From positions 496,001 to 560,000 of the forward strand of contig NZ_NERU01000001.1 in NCBI RefSeq assembly GCF_003063265.1: a DNA stretch of 64,000 bases, in the 5' to 3' direction. Origin of the DNA: Limnohabitans sp. WS1. GTDB taxonomy: Bacteria; Pseudomonadota; Gammaproteobacteria; Burkholderiales; Burkholderiaceae_C. The notes below the pieces were generated by a model that was not told where the DNA came from, did not search any database, and saw only the letters and a list, made by a program, of their open reading frames with translations. A program made the position numbers and the translations under genes. The stretch's first letter is position 1. The number at the start of each line of letters is the position of its first letter. Below, in pieces: positions 17,208-27,205 of this stretch.

Positions 17208-18962
17208 ATGGCTACATCTCCCAAATCGCTTTCGGGCCTGGCCCCGTTTATCAAGCCCTACCGCATGGCCATGGGCTTTGCCGCTTTGTTTTTGTTGCTG
17301 GCGGCAGCGACCACACTGGCGTTCCCTTGGGTTTTGCGGCAGTTGATTGACAAGGGTTTGGCCAGTGGTGCTTCGGCCGAGCAGTTGTCCGGCAATTTTT
17401 TGCAGCTGTTTGGTGTGGCCGTGGCTTTGGCGGTTTTTTCTTCGGGGCGCTACTACACCGTGAGTTGGCTGGGTGAGCGCATCACAGGCGACCTGCGTAA
17501 TGCGGTCTACGGCCATGTGCTCAAGCAAAGTCCTGCCTTTTTTGAAACCACCCAGTCGGGCGAAGTGCTCTCGCGGCTGACCAATGACACCACCTTGGTG
17601 CAAACCGTGGTGGGGTCTTCGTTCTCGATGGGCTTGCGCAATCTGGTCATGGGAGCGGGGGCGCTGATCATGCTGGTGTGGACCAACCCGGTGCTCATGT
17701 TGCAGGTGGTGGCCGTGTTGGCAGCGGTCATTTTTCCGAGCGTGTATTTGGGCCGACGCGTGCGGCGTTTGTCGCGAGCCAACCAGGACCGGGTGGCCGA
17801 TTCGAGCGCCATTGCCTCTGAAGTGCTCAATGCCATCAGCGTGGTGCAAAGTTACACCGCCGAGGACCGTGAAACCGATCGTTTTGTAGCGTCCACCGCA
17901 CGGGCCTTGGGCACGGCGCTGGGGCGCATTCGGGCACGCGCAGTGCTGGTGGGCTTCATCATCATGGCCTCCAGTGCCGTGCTGCTTTGGGGTTTGTACA
18001 TGGGCACGCTGGCCGTGCGGGCAGGTACCAGCACGGCGGGCCAGCTGGGCGAGACGGTGTTTTACGTCATCTTGCTGGCCAGTGCCTTTGCGGTGCTGGG
18101 CGAGGTTTATGGTGATTTGTTGCGAGCAGCCGGTGCGACCGAGCGCTTGATGGAGTTGCTGCACACCGAGTCCAACCTCAAGATGGCTGCTCAGCCGCAA
18201 AAAGCGCTCTGGCCGCAAGGGGGCTCATCCTTGCACCTCGAGTCGGTCCGATTTCATTACCCTTCGCGCCCCGACACCTGGGCGCTGGACCAGCTTTCAG
18301 GCCAGATCCACTCCGGGCAGACTGTGGCCGTGGTGGGCCCCAGTGGTGCCGGCAAAACCACTTTGTTTGATTTGTTGATGCGCTTTCACGACCCGCAATC
18401 GGGCCGCATCGTCCTCGATGGCGTGCCGATTGAGCAAATGGACCTGCACGACTTGCGTCACCGCATGGCCATCGTGCCCCAGGAGCCAGTGATTTTTTCG
18501 GGCACAGTCATCGAGAACATCCGCTATGGCCGACCCGAGGCCAGCTTGGAAGAGGTGCACGCCGCTGCCGAGGCGGCTTATGCGCAAGAGTTCATCCGCG
18601 AGCTGCCCGAGGGTTTTGACACCTATTTAGGTGACCGGGGCGTGCGTTTGTCGGGTGGGCAGCGCCAGCGCATCGCGATTGCGCGGGCCATTCTCAAAAA
18701 CCCCCCACTTTTACTGTTGGACGAAGCCACCAGTGCGCTGGATGCACAAAGCGAAAAAATGGTGCAAGCCGCACTGGACAAAGCCATGGTTGGGCGCACC
18801 ACCTTGGTCATTGCCCACCGCCTGGCCACGGTGCAACGCGCCGATGTGATCTGGGTGCTCGAGCGTGGCCGGCTGATGGAGCAGGGCACACACGCCGAGT
18901 TGCAAGCCAAAGGCGGCTTGTATGCCAGCCTCGCAGCGCTGCAGTTCAACGCCGTTCACTGA
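17208..18962 (+). CDS. ABC exporter with fused permease and ATPase domains (MsbA/LmrA type)
   Basis: The 584-residue half-transporter has six predicted membrane helices (about residues 1-310), then an ATPase domain. The Walker A is VGPSGAGKTT, the signature is LSGGQRQRIAIARA and the Walker B is LLLLDEATSALD; the H-loop histidine lies in IAHRLATV. It would act as a homodimer that exports a lipid or drug. It follows a quinone oxidoreductase by 155 bp. A good bidirectional terminator follows the gene. Confidence 0.92.
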   Translation: MATSPKSLSGLAPFIKPYRMAMGFAALFLLLAAATTLAFPWVLRQLIDKGLASGASAEQLSGNFLQLFGVAVALAVFSSGRYYTVSWLGERITGDLRNAVYGHVLKQSPAFFETTQSGEVLSRLTNDTTLVQTVVGSSFSMGLRNLVMGAGALIMLVWTNPVLMLQVVAVLAAVIFPSVYLGRRVRRLSRANQDRVADSSAIASEVLNAISVVQSYTAEDRETDRFVASTARALGTALGRIRARAVLVGFIIMASSAVLLWGLYMGTLAVRAGTSTAGQLGETVFYVILLASAFAVLGEVYGDLLRAAGATERLMELLHTESNLKMAAQPQKALWPQGGSSLHLESVRFHYPSRPDTWALDQLSGQIHSGQTVAVVGPSGAGKTTLFDLLMRFHDPQSGRIVLDGVPIEQMDLHDLRHRMAIVPQEPVIFSGTVIENIRYGRPEASLEEVHAAAEAAYAQEFIRELPEGFDTYLGDRGVRLSGGQRQRIAIARAILKNPPLLLLDEATSALDAQSEKMVQAALDKAMVGRTTLVIAHRLATVQRADVIWVLERGRLMEQGTHAELQAKGGLYASLAALQFNAVH

Positions 18963-18999
18963 GGGCCTTGGCCTGCGGGTCAGGCTTGCACGCCCGAAA

Positions 19000-19025
19000 A
19001 AAAAGCCGCTTTGCAGCGGCTTTTT
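19000..19025. terminator. Bidirectional intrinsic terminator
   Basis: AAAAAGCCGCT (19000-19010) pairs with AGCGGCTTTTT (19015-19025) around the loop TTGC. A/T tracts on both sides make it functional on both strands. It separates the ABC exporter gene and the convergent RRM gene. Confidence 0.88.
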
Positions 19026-19042
19026 GGGGCAACTGAAAAAGA

Positions 19043-19336
19043 TCAGTTGCGGTTGTCGCGGTAACCGCTGCCATAGCCTGTGCTGGGCTCTTTGGGCTTG
19101 GAGATGTTCACCACAATGGAGCGACCACCGACCGACATGCCGTTCAGGCCTGTGATGGCAGCTTGGGCTTCTTCAGCGCTGGACATTTCAACGAAAGCGA
19201 AGCCTTTGGAGCGACCGGTGTCACGGTCCATCATGACTTTGGCTGACAAGACGCCGCCAAACTCGGAAAAATTTTGACGCAAGCTGGCGTCGTCGATGGT
19301 GTAAGGCAAGTTGCCTACGTAAATTTTGCTGCTCAT
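19043..19336 (-). CDS. RRM-domain RNA-binding protein
   Basis: This 97-residue protein is a single RNA recognition motif with RNP2 IYVGNLPY and RNP1 KGFAFVEM, followed by a short Gly/Tyr/Arg tail (TGYGSGYRDNRN). Such proteins bind single-stranded RNA and, in cyanobacteria and proteobacteria, are often cold induced. ATG 19336 is the right start because the family begins MSSKIYVGNL; an earlier in-frame ATG at 19378 adds non-family residues. Confidence 0.92.
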   Translation of the reverse strand: MSSKIYVGNLPYTIDDASLRQNFSEFGGVLSAKVMMDRDTGRSKGFAFVEMSSAEEAQAAITGLNGMSVGGRSIVVNISKPKEPSTGYGSGYRDNRN

Positions 19337-19454
19337 GGTTGAGCCTTTCAGAGAGTGGCAAGCCAGTTTTGAGGACAAAACGGCTTGCAGGGGAAAAGCG
19401 GTTTCTGAGAAGATTCCGCCAGGAAAAGTGCCTTGCCTTGCGGCATGGGCACAT

Positions 19455-19718
19455 TTATGGGGTGCGTGGGCTTGTTTGCAGCCAGTCGCGTGTCAGGTCA
19501 AGAACCCGACGTGCCGCCAGTTGGGTTGAGGCACACGGTTTGGGGGCCTCGTTGGGCTTCAAGTCCAGGCCTTGCAGACTTGCCAACACATGCCGAGAAA
19601 GGCAACGCGCTGGCTTGCGGGCGTGGACCCCATTGAACGGAGATGTCGGCGGCAAAGCGACGGTGGTGCCGGTGCGGGGAGTCAGCTGAGAAATCAAATC
19701 AAACAAATGGCAAACCAT
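19455..19718 (-). CDS. Possible small hypothetical protein
   Basis: An 87-codon frame on the minus strand has codon use similar to neighbouring genes in its second half (for example GLDLKPNEAPKP and ARRVLDLTRDWLQ). It has no recognised domain and no clear ribosome site. It lies alone in the 660-bp space between the RRM gene and rmlA. It may be a real species-level gene or chance. Confidence 0.3.
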   Translation of the reverse strand: MVCHLFDLISQLTPRTGTTVALPPTSPFNGVHARKPARCLSRHVLASLQGLDLKPNEAPKPCASTQLAARRVLDLTRDWLQTSPRTP

Positions 19719-19995
19719 CCAGGGGTTTGCTGAGAGCTGTTGAGAAAAATACAGGTCTTGCAGCTCAGCAAGACGTGCAGTTCGAGTTCAATCGAAAAAA
19801 ACAATCTGGCAACATTTCAGGCCATAAAGCCTTTGAAAACCGCCAGAAGAGCCTGATCATATTCCTCTTTCGACTATAAGTCAATTTCTTTATTTCAAAT
19901 GGTTTTAATCCGAGGGCGAGAGAACCCTGCAAAAACGCGGTTCAAGTGTGAAGACCGCCAGGCCGTCACAGCAGGCCATTCATATAAAATGAATC
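19719..19995. other. AT-richer upstream region of rmlA
   Basis: This stretch is noticeably richer in A/T than its surroundings, for example CTATAAGTCAATTTCTTTA near 19874, and probably contains the rmlA promoter. No RNA gene or ORF was recognised in it. Confidence 0.4.
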
Positions 19996-20868
19996 ATGAT
20001 CAATCGAAAAGGCATCATCCTCGCAGGCGGCTCCGGCACCCGCCTGTACCCCGTGACCCAAGCGGTGAGCAAGCAGCTCATGCCGGTGTACGACAAGCCC
20101 ATGGTGTATTACCCGCTGACCACGCTCATGCTGGCGGGCATCCGCGATGTGCTGCTCATCAGCACGCCGCAAGACACGCCACGTTTTGCCGAGCTGCTGG
20201 GCGACGGCAGCCAGTGGGGCATGAACATCCAGTACGCGGTGCAGCCCAGCCCCGACGGTTTGGCACAAGCCTTCATCATTGGCAAGGATTTTGTGGGCAA
20301 CGATCCGAGCGCCTTGGTGTTGGGCGACAACATTTATTACGGCCATGACCTGGTCAAGCTCTTGGCCAATGCCAACCAGCGCAGCAGCGGAGCCAGCGTG
20401 TTTGCCTACCATGTGCACGACCCTGAGCGCTATGGTGTGGTGGATTTTGACGCACAGCAGCGTGCACTGACCATTGAGGAAAAGCCCAAGACGCCCAAAA
20501 GCAACTATGCCGTCACGGGCCTGTATTTCTACGACCAACAGGTGTGCGACATCGCCGCTGACATCCAGCCCTCGCCACGCGGCGAGCTTGAAATCACCGA
20601 CGTGAACAAACGCTACCTGGAACTGGGCCAATTGAACGTCGAGATCATGGGCCGGGGCTATGCCTGGCTGGACACGGGCACACATGACAGTTTGCTCGAA
20701 GCCGCGGGCTTTATTGCCACGCTGCAAAAGCGCCAAGGCTTGATGGTGGCTTGCCCTGAGGAAATTGCGTTCACGCAAAAGTGGATCGACGCGGCGGCCG
20801 TTCAAAAACTGGCGGCCCCCTTGGCCAAAAACGGCTACGGTCAGTATTTGCTGAACTTGCTCAAATGA
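19996..20868 (+). CDS. rfbA: Glucose-1-phosphate thymidylyltransferase RmlA
   Basis: RmlA makes dTDP-glucose from glucose-1-phosphate and dTTP, the first step of dTDP-L-rhamnose synthesis for surface polysaccharide. The 290-residue protein has the nucleotidyltransferase motif [16 protein letters not shown] and the conserved [16 protein letters not shown] (continued TTLMLAGI), plus GDNIYYGHD. Length is standard. rmlC follows after 91 bp, but rmlB and rmlD are absent from the window and must lie elsewhere if rhamnose is made. Confidence 0.95.
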   Translation: MINRKGIILAGGSGTRLYPVTQAVSKQLMPVYDKPMVYYPLTTLMLAGIRDVLLISTPQDTPRFAELLGDGSQWGMNIQYAVQPSPDGLAQAFIIGKDFVGNDPSALVLGDNIYYGHDLVKLLANANQRSSGASVFAYHVHDPERYGVVDFDAQQRALTIEEKPKTPKSNYAVTGLYFYDQQVCDIAADIQPSPRGELEITDVNKRYLELGQLNVEIMGRGYAWLDTGTHDSLLEAAGFIATLQKRQGLMVACPEEIAFTQKWIDAAAVQKLAAPLAKNGYGQYLLNLLK

Positions 20869-20959
20869 ATGCCTCGCAAGTCGGTGGTTTGAACGCCGAC
20901 CTGCGTGTTTGAAAAATCCATCTCGGGGCATTGGCCTCCGACCTCGCAGGTTCCACGTC

Positions 20960-21511
20960 ATGCCTTACACCGTCACCCCCACCGCCATCCCTGAAGTCCT
21001 GATCCTAGAGCCCCAGGTGTTTGGTGATGCGCGTGGTTTTTTCTTCGAATCCTTTAACCAGCGTGACTTTGCCGAGAAGACCGGTGTGAACCTGCCTTTT
21101 GTGCAAGACAACCACAGCAAGTCGGCGCAAGGCGTGCTGCGCGGTTTGCACTACCAGATTCAAAATCCCCAAGGCAAGCTGGTGCGGGTGGTGCAGGGCC
21201 GGGTTTTTGATGTGGCGGTGGATTTGCGCCAAAGCTCAGCCACCTTGGGCCAATGGGTGGGGGTGTATCTGGATGCGGACAAACACCAGCAACTGTGGGT
21301 GCCGCCAGGCTTTGCACACGGCTTTGTGGTGCTGAGCGAAACGGCCGAATTTTTGTACAAAACCACCGATTATTGGTACCCCGCGCACGAGCGCAGCCTG
21401 CGCTGGGACGATCCCACCCTTGGCATCGAGTGGCCCATGCAGGGCCTGCCTCAATTGGCGGCGAAAGACGCAGCAGCGCACCTGTGGGACCAAGCCGAAA
21501 AATTTGCCTGA
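20960..21511 (+). CDS. rfbC: dTDP-4-dehydrorhamnose 3,5-epimerase RmlC
   Basis: RmlC epimerises dTDP-4-keto-6-deoxyglucose at C3 and C5. The 183-residue cupin has the conserved DARGFFFESF, VQDNHSKSAQGVLRGLHYQ (histidine of the catalytic dyad) and LWVPPGFAHGF. ATG 20960 gives the usual start; an upstream in-frame ATG at 20909 only adds a poorly conserved leader. The gene ends nine bases before the convergent galE. Confidence 0.95.
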   Translation: MPYTVTPTAIPEVLILEPQVFGDARGFFFESFNQRDFAEKTGVNLPFVQDNHSKSAQGVLRGLHYQIQNPQGKLVRVVQGRVFDVAVDLRQSSATLGQWVGVYLDADKHQQLWVPPGFAHGFVVLSETAEFLYKTTDYWYPAHERSLRWDDPTLGIEWPMQGLPQLAAKDAAAHLWDQAEKFA

Positions 21512-21520
21512 AGCTGGCCC

Positions 21521-22534
21521 TCAATACCCCTTGGGATTTTGCGACTGCCAGCGCCATGCGTCTTCGCACATGCGCTCCACACCCAACTGGGCCTGCCAGC
21601 CCAGAGCTTGGCGGGCCAGCTGGGTGTCGGCATAGCAGGCCGCCACATCGCCCGGGCGGCGTGCAACAAACCGGTAGGGCACGGGCACACCTGTGACGCG
21701 GGCAAAGGTGTCGGCCAATTCCTTGACACTGACACCGCGCCCAGTGCCCAGGTTGACCGTGATGCTGGCTTGCTGCTTTTCCAGGTAATTCAGCGCAGCC
21801 AAATGGCCCAAGGCCAGATCGACCACATGGATGTAGTCGCGCACGCCCGTGCCATCGGGCGTGGGGTAGTCCTGGCCAAAAATGCTCAAAAACTCGCGTT
21901 GACCCACCGCCACTTGGGTGATGAAGGGCATCAAGTTGTTGGGAATGCCGTTGGGGTGTTCGCCGATGCGGCCGCTGATGTGCGCCCCCACCGGGTTGAA
22001 GTAACGCAGGATGGCCACTTGCCAGCGGGCATCTGAGGCCTGCAGGTCGCGCAAGATGTCCTCGCACATGAGCTTGGTGCGCCCATAGGGGTTGGTCACG
22101 CGCAAAGGGCTGGCTTCGTGGATGGGGACCTGATCGGGGTCGCCATAAACCGTGGCCGATGAACTGAACACGATGCGGCGAACGTCTGCACGGTCCATGG
22201 CTTGCAACAGGGCCAGGGTGCTGCCAATGTTGTTGTCAAAGTAGCGCACAGGCTGAGCCACCGATTCGCCCACAGCTTTGAGGCCCGCAAAATGGATCAC
22301 GCCCTCGATGGGGTGGTCTTTGAAAATCTGATCGAGTGCCGCACCATCGCGCACATCGGCCTGCACAAAGCTCAAGTGCCCACTGGCCAACGCCTGGATG
22401 CGGCCCAGCACCTCGATGCTGCTGTTGCCCAGGTTGTCCACGATGACAACGCGGTGACCCGCGTTCAGGAGTTCAACGGCAGTGTGCGAGCCGATGTAGC
22501 CCGCACCCCCCGTGATGAGAATGGTCTTGGACAT
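21521..22534 (-). CDS. galE: UDP-glucose 4-epimerase GalE
   Basis: GalE interconverts UDP-glucose and UDP-galactose. The 337-residue extended SDR has the NAD motif TGGAGYIGSH, the family segment VIHFAGLKAVGES, and the catalytic YGRTK (preceded by RVTNP). Serine/tyrosine positions are intact (FSSSATVYG). It starts six bases after the purT stop, so purT-galE form one transcription unit, while galE serves with rmlA/rmlC in surface sugar supply. Confidence 0.95.
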   Translation of the reverse strand: MSKTILITGGAGYIGSHTAVELLNAGHRVVIVDNLGNSSIEVLGRIQALASGHLSFVQADVRDGAALDQIFKDHPIEGVIHFAGLKAVGESVAQPVRYFDNNIGSTLALLQAMDRADVRRIVFSSSATVYGDPDQVPIHEASPLRVTNPYGRTKLMCEDILRDLQASDARWQVAILRYFNPVGAHISGRIGEHPNGIPNNLMPFITQVAVGQREFLSIFGQDYPTPDGTGVRDYIHVVDLALGHLAALNYLEKQQASITVNLGTGRGVSVKELADTFARVTGVPVPYRFVARRPGDVAACYADTQLARQALGWQAQLGVERMCEDAWRWQSQNPKGY

Positions 22535-22540
22535 GAACGT

Positions 22541-23677
22541 TCAAACCACCACGCGGATTTTGGCGGCAGCGTCCCGCGCCCTTTGCAGGGCTTGGGGGCC
22601 TTGGGCCAAGGCCACGGCCATGCGCCTGTAAGGCCGGGTGGTGGGCTTGCCAAACAAACGCACATCGACACCGGGCTCGCTGAGCGCCTCTTCTACGCCG
22701 GTGAATCGGGGGTGTGTGCCTTCCTTGTCGGCCAGCACCACGGCGCTGGCACCTTCCACGCAGTCGATCTGTGGAATCGGCAGGCCCAAAATGGCGCGGG
22801 CGTGCAAATCGAATTCGCTCAGGTTCTGGCTGATGAGCGTCACCATGCCGGTGTCGTGTGGTCGGGGGCTGAGCTCGCTGAAGATCACTTCGGTTGGCGT
22901 GACAAAAAACTCCACGCCAAACAGGCCCGCGCCGCCCAAGTCGGTGGTGACTTTTTCGGCCATTTGCTGCGCTGCGAGCAGATGCTCGGGTTTCATGCCC
23001 TGAGGCTGCCAGCTGTATTGGTAATCGCCGCGCTCTTGCACATGGCCAATGGGGGGACAAAACAGCGTGGGGCCTTTGCGCTGACGCACGGTCAGCAGGG
23101 TGATTTCATAGTCAAAGTGAATGAATTCTTCGACGATGACTTTTTGGCGGTCGCCGCGCATGCCCGCGCAGGCATAGTCCCAACTGGTTTGCACATCGGC
23201 AGCGTTTTTGGCCACGCTTTGGCCCTTGCCCGATGAGCTCATGACCGGCTTGATGACAACGGGAAAACCAATGTCGGTGGCGCGTGCCAGCAGTTCGGCG
23301 GCCGAGTCGGCATAGCTGAACTTGGCGGTGCGCACGCCCAGGCCCACGGCCACGTCGCGGATGCGGTCGCGGTTCATGGTCAAGTTGGCGGCGCGGGCGC
23401 TGGGGATGACTTCAAAGCCTTCTTTTTCCACATCGAGCAGCACTTCGGTGCGGATGGCTTCGATCTCGGGGACGATCAAATCGGGCTGGTATTGGGCAAT
23501 CGCGGCGCGCAGTGGGGCTTCGTCGAGCATGCTGAACACGCAAAACTCGTCGGCCACTTGCATGGCAGGAGCACCCGCATAGCTGTCGCAGGCGATGACG
23601 TGGCAACCCAGGCGTTTGGCGCTGATGACGAATTCTTTGCCAAGTTCACCAGAACCCAAAAGCAGTATTTTTTTCAT
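22541..23677 (-). CDS. purT: Formate-dependent phosphoribosylglycinamide formyltransferase PurT
   Basis: PurT catalyses the third step of purine synthesis using formate and ATP rather than formyl-tetrahydrofolate. The 378-residue ATP-grasp protein starts [18 protein letters not shown] and has the ATP-binding segment [12 protein letters not shown], the VIVEEFI/FDYEIT region and the C-terminal block of the family. It is slightly shorter than the E. coli enzyme. It is the first gene of a pair with galE. Confidence 0.94.
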   Translation of the reverse strand: MKKILLLGSGELGKEFVISAKRLGCHVIACDSYAGAPAMQVADEFCVFSMLDEAPLRAAIAQYQPDLIVPEIEAIRTEVLLDVEKEGFEVIPSARAANLTMNRDRIRDVAVGLGVRTAKFSYADSAAELLARATDIGFPVVIKPVMSSSGKGQSVAKNAADVQTSWDYACAGMRGDRQKVIVEEFIHFDYEITLLTVRQRKGPTLFCPPIGHVQERGDYQYSWQPQGMKPEHLLAAQQMAEKVTTDLGGAGLFGVEFFVTPTEVIFSELSPRPHDTGMVTLISQNLSEFDLHARAILGLPIPQIDCVEGASAVVLADKEGTHPRFTGVEEALSEPGVDVRLFGKPTTRPYRRMAVALAQGPQALQRARDAAAKIRVVV

Positions 23678-23797
23678 AAGGATAAGGAAGGTGTCAAGAA
23701 GGGACAGTCCTTATTGTTGCTCAGTTGCCTGACGCAAGACCTGCGCAGGGTGTCTTCTTGACCTGGATCATCAAGCTCAACGCATGGGACCCCCACA

Positions 23798-25021
23798 ATG
23801 GGCCGCATGAATGCTGTTTGGTCCTGGATTCGCCCACACATCGGCCAATTGTTGTGGGGCGTGCTGTTCCTTTTTTTGGGCGCTACCGCACTGCGCTGGT
23901 GGGTGGGGCCTCAGGTGCAGACCGAGGCGGTGCAGCGCCGTGATTTGTTGCAAACCGTGGTGGCCAGTGGCCGGGTGGAGACACCGCACCGGGTGGACAT
24001 CGGCGCGCAGATCACCGGGACAGTGGCGCGTGTGCCTGTGGCCGAAGGGCAGGTGGTCAAGGCGGGCGATGTGCTGATTGAATTGGCCAGCACCGAGCTG
24101 GAGTCTGCCCAGCGGCAGGCCGAGCAGGCCGTGATGCAGGCCAAGGGCAGGTTGCGGCAGTTGAACGACTTGCAGGGGCCGGTGGTGCAGCAAACGCTGC
24201 GTCAGGCCCAGGCCAGTCTGGACGCGGCGCGGGCCAGCGGGCAGCGCAATTTGGCTTTGTTCGAGCAGGGCTTCATTGGCCAGGCGGCGCTGGACGAGTC
24301 GCACAAGGCCTTGGCTCTGGCCGAAGCCCAAGTGTTGGCCGCGCAAAAACAAGTGGCCTCGACCCAGGCTGGCGGTGCTGAGCACAGCCTGGCCACGGGC
24401 GCTGTGGCCGAGGCGCAGGCCAACGCCGAAGGGGTCAGGGCCAAAGCCCGCTATGCGGTGATCAAGGTGCCCGTGAGCGGGCAGCTGATTGGCCGCAGCG
24501 TGGAGGTGGGCGATGTGGTGCAAGCGGGCAAGGTCTTGATGACTTTGTCACCCGAAGGGGCCACGCAGCTGGTGGTGCAGATCGATGAAAAGAACCTGCG
24601 TTGGATCGCATTGGGGCAGCAGGCATTGGCCTCGGCCGATGCCTACCCGCAGCAAAAATTCAAGGCCCAAGTGGCCTACATCAACCCCGGCATCAATGCC
24701 CAGACGGGCGCGGTGGAGGTCAAGCTCGATGTCAGTGAACCTGTTCAAACCTTGCGGCAGGACATGACCGTCTCGGTGGACTTGGTGGTGGCACGCAAAG
24801 CGCAGGTGTTGGCCTTGCAGGTGGGGCACGTCAACGACATCAACGGACCCGCGCCTTGGGTGTGGCTGCGCGATGCGGGTCATGCGGTGCGCCGCCCGGT
24901 GCGGCTGGGCTTGCGCGGTGGCGCGTGGGTCGAGGTGCTGGACGGCTTGCGCGAGGGCGATGCCGTGATCACATCGCCCATTGCTTTGCGCGAAGGCCAG
25001 CGCGTGCGTGCGCAACCTTGA
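23798..25021 (+). CDS. HlyD/MacA-family periplasmic adaptor subunit
   Basis: The 407-residue protein has one N-terminal membrane segment (LLWGVLFLFLGATAL), a lipoyl-like half motif (GAQITGTVARVPVAEGQVVKAGD in two pieces: GAQITGTVARV and PVAEGQVVKAGD), a long helical hairpin (about 100-225) rich in Ala/Gln, the second lipoyl half (VPVSGQLIGRSVEVGD) and a beta-barrel domain. This is MacA architecture. It heads a three-gene export operon with a permease and an ATPase and would link them to an outer membrane channel such as TolC, which is not present here. Confidence 0.92.
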   Translation: MGRMNAVWSWIRPHIGQLLWGVLFLFLGATALRWWVGPQVQTEAVQRRDLLQTVVASGRVETPHRVDIGAQITGTVARVPVAEGQVVKAGDVLIELASTELESAQRQAEQAVMQAKGRLRQLNDLQGPVVQQTLRQAQASLDAARASGQRNLALFEQGFIGQAALDESHKALALAEAQVLAAQKQVASTQAGGAEHSLATGAVAEAQANAEGVRAKARYAVIKVPVSGQLIGRSVEVGDVVQAGKVLMTLSPEGATQLVVQIDEKNLRWIALGQQALASADAYPQQKFKAQVAYINPGINAQTGAVEVKLDVSEPVQTLRQDMTVSVDLVVARKAQVLALQVGHVNDINGPAPWVWLRDAGHAVRRPVRLGLRGGAWVEVLDGLREGDAVITSPIALREGQRVRAQP

Positions 25022-25033
25022 TTGGGCCGCAGC

Positions 25034-26266
25034 ATGTTCAAGCCTTGGGTACCCTTTGAATGGATTGTGGCCATCCGCTTTTTGCGTGAAGGCCGCATGC
25101 AGACGGTGTTCATTTTGGTGGGCGTGGCCATTGGGGTGGGCGTGATCGTGTTCATGTCGGCGCTGATGGCGGGCTTGCAGGGCAACTTCATCGCGCGGGT
25201 GCTGTCGGCGCAGGCGCACATTCAGCTTTTGCCGCCCCAAGAGTTCACCCGCACTTTGCACACGGCCACGCCCAGCGAGGTGAATGCCGCCATCGTGCAG
25301 CCGCCTTTGCAAAGGCTCAAATCGATGGACCAATGGCAATCCTTGATCACCACGGTGCGCGACATGCCCGATGTGACGGTGGTCTCGCCCGTGGTCGGCG
25401 GCTCGGCGCTGGCGGTGCGTGGCAGTGCCAGCCGGGCGATCGGTCTGACGGGGGTGGAGCCCGAGGGCTATTTCCAGATCGTCAAGCTGCCCGACAAAAT
25501 CGTGCGCGGCACCCCACGCCTGACGGGGCAAGACATGTTGATCGGCACCGATCTGGCCAGCGACTTGGGCGTGGATGTGGGCGACAAACTGCGCGTGACC
25601 AATGCCGCAGGCGTGGCCACCACCTTGACCATCAGCGGCGTGTTTGACCTGGGCAACAAGGGGGCCAACCAGCGCAGCACCTTTGTGGCGCTGCGCACCG
25701 CCCAAAGCCTGCTGGGCTTGCTGGGTGGGGTGACCAGCATCGAAGTCACCGTGCGCGATGTGTACGCGGCCGAAGTCATCGCCCAGCGCATTCAGGTGGC
25801 CACCGGGGTGCAGGCCGACAGCTGGATCAAGACCGGGGCACAGTTTTTTGCAGCGGTGAGTGCGCAAAGCACCGCCAACACGGCCATCCGGTTTTTTGTG
25901 GGCCTGTCGGTGGCCTTTGGCATTGCCAGCGTGCTGGTGGTGTCGGTGGTGCAAAAGTCGCGCGAGATCGGGATCATGCGGGCCATGGGCATTTCACGCG
26001 GGCAGGTGCTGCGCGTGTTTTTGTTGCAAGGCGGCTTGCTGGGCTGGGGTGGCGCGGTGCTGGGCTGCGTGGTGGGTGCTTTGGGGCTGGTGCTGTGGCA
26101 GCACCTGGCCTTGAATGCCGATGGCACGTCGCTGTTTCCGCTGGTGCTCGACCCGACCTTGTTTGCGCTGGCGCTGGGACTGGCCACACTGACGGGCTTG
26201 GCCGCAGCCTATGCGCCAGCCTTGAGGGCGGCGCGTCTGGACCCGGTGGAGGCGATCCATGGATAA
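25034..26266 (+). CDS. MacB/FtsX-type ABC transporter permease
   Basis: The 410-residue protein has an N-terminal membrane helix ([20 protein letters not shown]), a periplasmic domain of about 220 residues and three C-terminal membrane helices, the FtsX/MacB topology. ATG 25034 ([17 protein letters not shown]) is preferred to a TTG at 25022. Its end overlaps the ATPase gene by eight bases. The ATPase is encoded separately, as in LolCDE-type systems, whereas E. coli MacB is fused. The substrate is unknown. Confidence 0.9.
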   Translation: MFKPWVPFEWIVAIRFLREGRMQTVFILVGVAIGVGVIVFMSALMAGLQGNFIARVLSAQAHIQLLPPQEFTRTLHTATPSEVNAAIVQPPLQRLKSMDQWQSLITTVRDMPDVTVVSPVVGGSALAVRGSASRAIGLTGVEPEGYFQIVKLPDKIVRGTPRLTGQDMLIGTDLASDLGVDVGDKLRVTNAAGVATTLTISGVFDLGNKGANQRSTFVALRTAQSLLGLLGGVTSIEVTVRDVYAAEVIAQRIQVATGVQADSWIKTGAQFFAAVSAQSTANTAIRFFVGLSVAFGIASVLVVSVVQKSREIGIMRAMGISRGQVLRVFLLQGGLLGWGGAVLGCVVGALGLVLWQHLALNADGTSLFPLVLDPTLFALALGLATLTGLAAAYAPALRAARLDPVEAIHG

Positions 26267-26951
26267 GTCGGATGTGGTGGTGCGCTTGCAAGGCGTGCGC
26301 AAAGCCTTCAACGTGGGCACCGGCATCGAGACCGAGGTGCTGCACGGCATTGACCTGACGCTGCACCGGGGCGACTTTTGTGCGGTGATGGGGCCCTCGG
26401 GCTCGGGCAAGAGCACCTTGCTCAACATCATCGGTTTGCTGGACCGGCCCACCTCGGGCCTGCTGCAGATGGCGGGCGAAGAAACCACGCTGTTGGCCGA
26501 CCAAGCCCTGACGCGCTTGCGCGGCCACCACATTGGCTTTGTGTTCCAGTACCACCACCTGATCTCGGCCTTCACGGCACTCGAGAACGTGATGATGCCC
26601 CTGCTGGGTGCTGCAGGCTTCCCGAATCAGGCCATGCGCGAGCGGGCCGAAGCCTTGTTGGAGAGTGTGGGCCTGACGCCTTGGAAAAACAACATGGCCA
26701 ACAACTTGAGCGGCGGGCAGCAACAGCGTGTGTCTTTGGCCCGTGCCTTGGCCATGAACCCGGCCTTGCTCTTGGCCGATGAGCCTACCGGCAACCTGGA
26801 CACCAAAAGTGCAGATGCCGTGTTTGCGCTGCTGCGCCGCATCAACCAAGAGCAGGGCACCACCGTGCTGCTGGTCACACACAACCCCGAGCTGGGCAGG
26901 CGCTGCGACAAGACCATCCAGGTGGTGGATGGCCTGATCCAGACGGATTGA
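26259..26951 (+). CDS. ABC transporter ATP-binding protein (LolD/MacB-type)
   Basis: The 230-residue ATPase has Walker [13 protein letters not shown], signature [15 protein letters not shown], Walker [13 protein letters not shown] and the H-loop histidine in [10 protein letters not shown]. The set is typical of the MacB/LolD subfamily. It overlaps the permease gene by eight bases, so both are translated together. With the adaptor it forms a tripartite exporter for peptides, macrolides or lipoproteins; which is not decidable. Confidence 0.93.
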   Translation: MDKSDVVVRLQGVRKAFNVGTGIETEVLHGIDLTLHRGDFCAVMGPSGSGKSTLLNIIGLLDRPTSGLLQMAGEETTLLADQALTRLRGHHIGFVFQYHHLISAFTALENVMMPLLGAAGFPNQAMRERAEALLESVGLTPWKNNMANNLSGGQQQRVSLARALAMNPALLLADEPTGNLDTKSADAVFALLRRINQEQGTTVLLVTHNPELGRRCDKTIQVVDGLIQTD

Positions 26952-26995
26952 GTCCAGTTTGATGAAGTATCGCGCAACGGGTATGTCCTGCACTG

Positions 26996-27205
26996 TGTAG
27001 GAGCCCCGCCCTCGGGGCGAGGGTGCGTGGTCTGCGAGGGTTTTCGCGACGGGGGCGTCGCTCCTACAGGGGGTATGCCCTGCAAGTTGATCGCGACGGG
27101 GGCGTCGCGCCCACAAAGGGCATGCCCTGCATTGTGTGGGAGCCCCGCCCTCGGGGCGATGGGGTGTGGTCTGCGAGGGTTTTCGCGACGGGGGCGTCGC
27201 TCCTA
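26996..27205. repeat. REP-like hairpin array, part 1 (interrupted by intron)
   Basis: Units alternate the palindromes TGTAGGAGCCCCGCC...GGGGCGA and TCGCGACGGGGGCGTCGCTCCTAC, separated by TGGTCTGCGAGG-type linkers and TGCCCTGC. Each palindrome can form a hairpin and ends in the shared tag GTAGGAG/CTCCTAC. The last unit breaks off at GTCGCTCCTA (27205), where a group II intron begins, and resumes at 28052. Confidence 0.9.
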
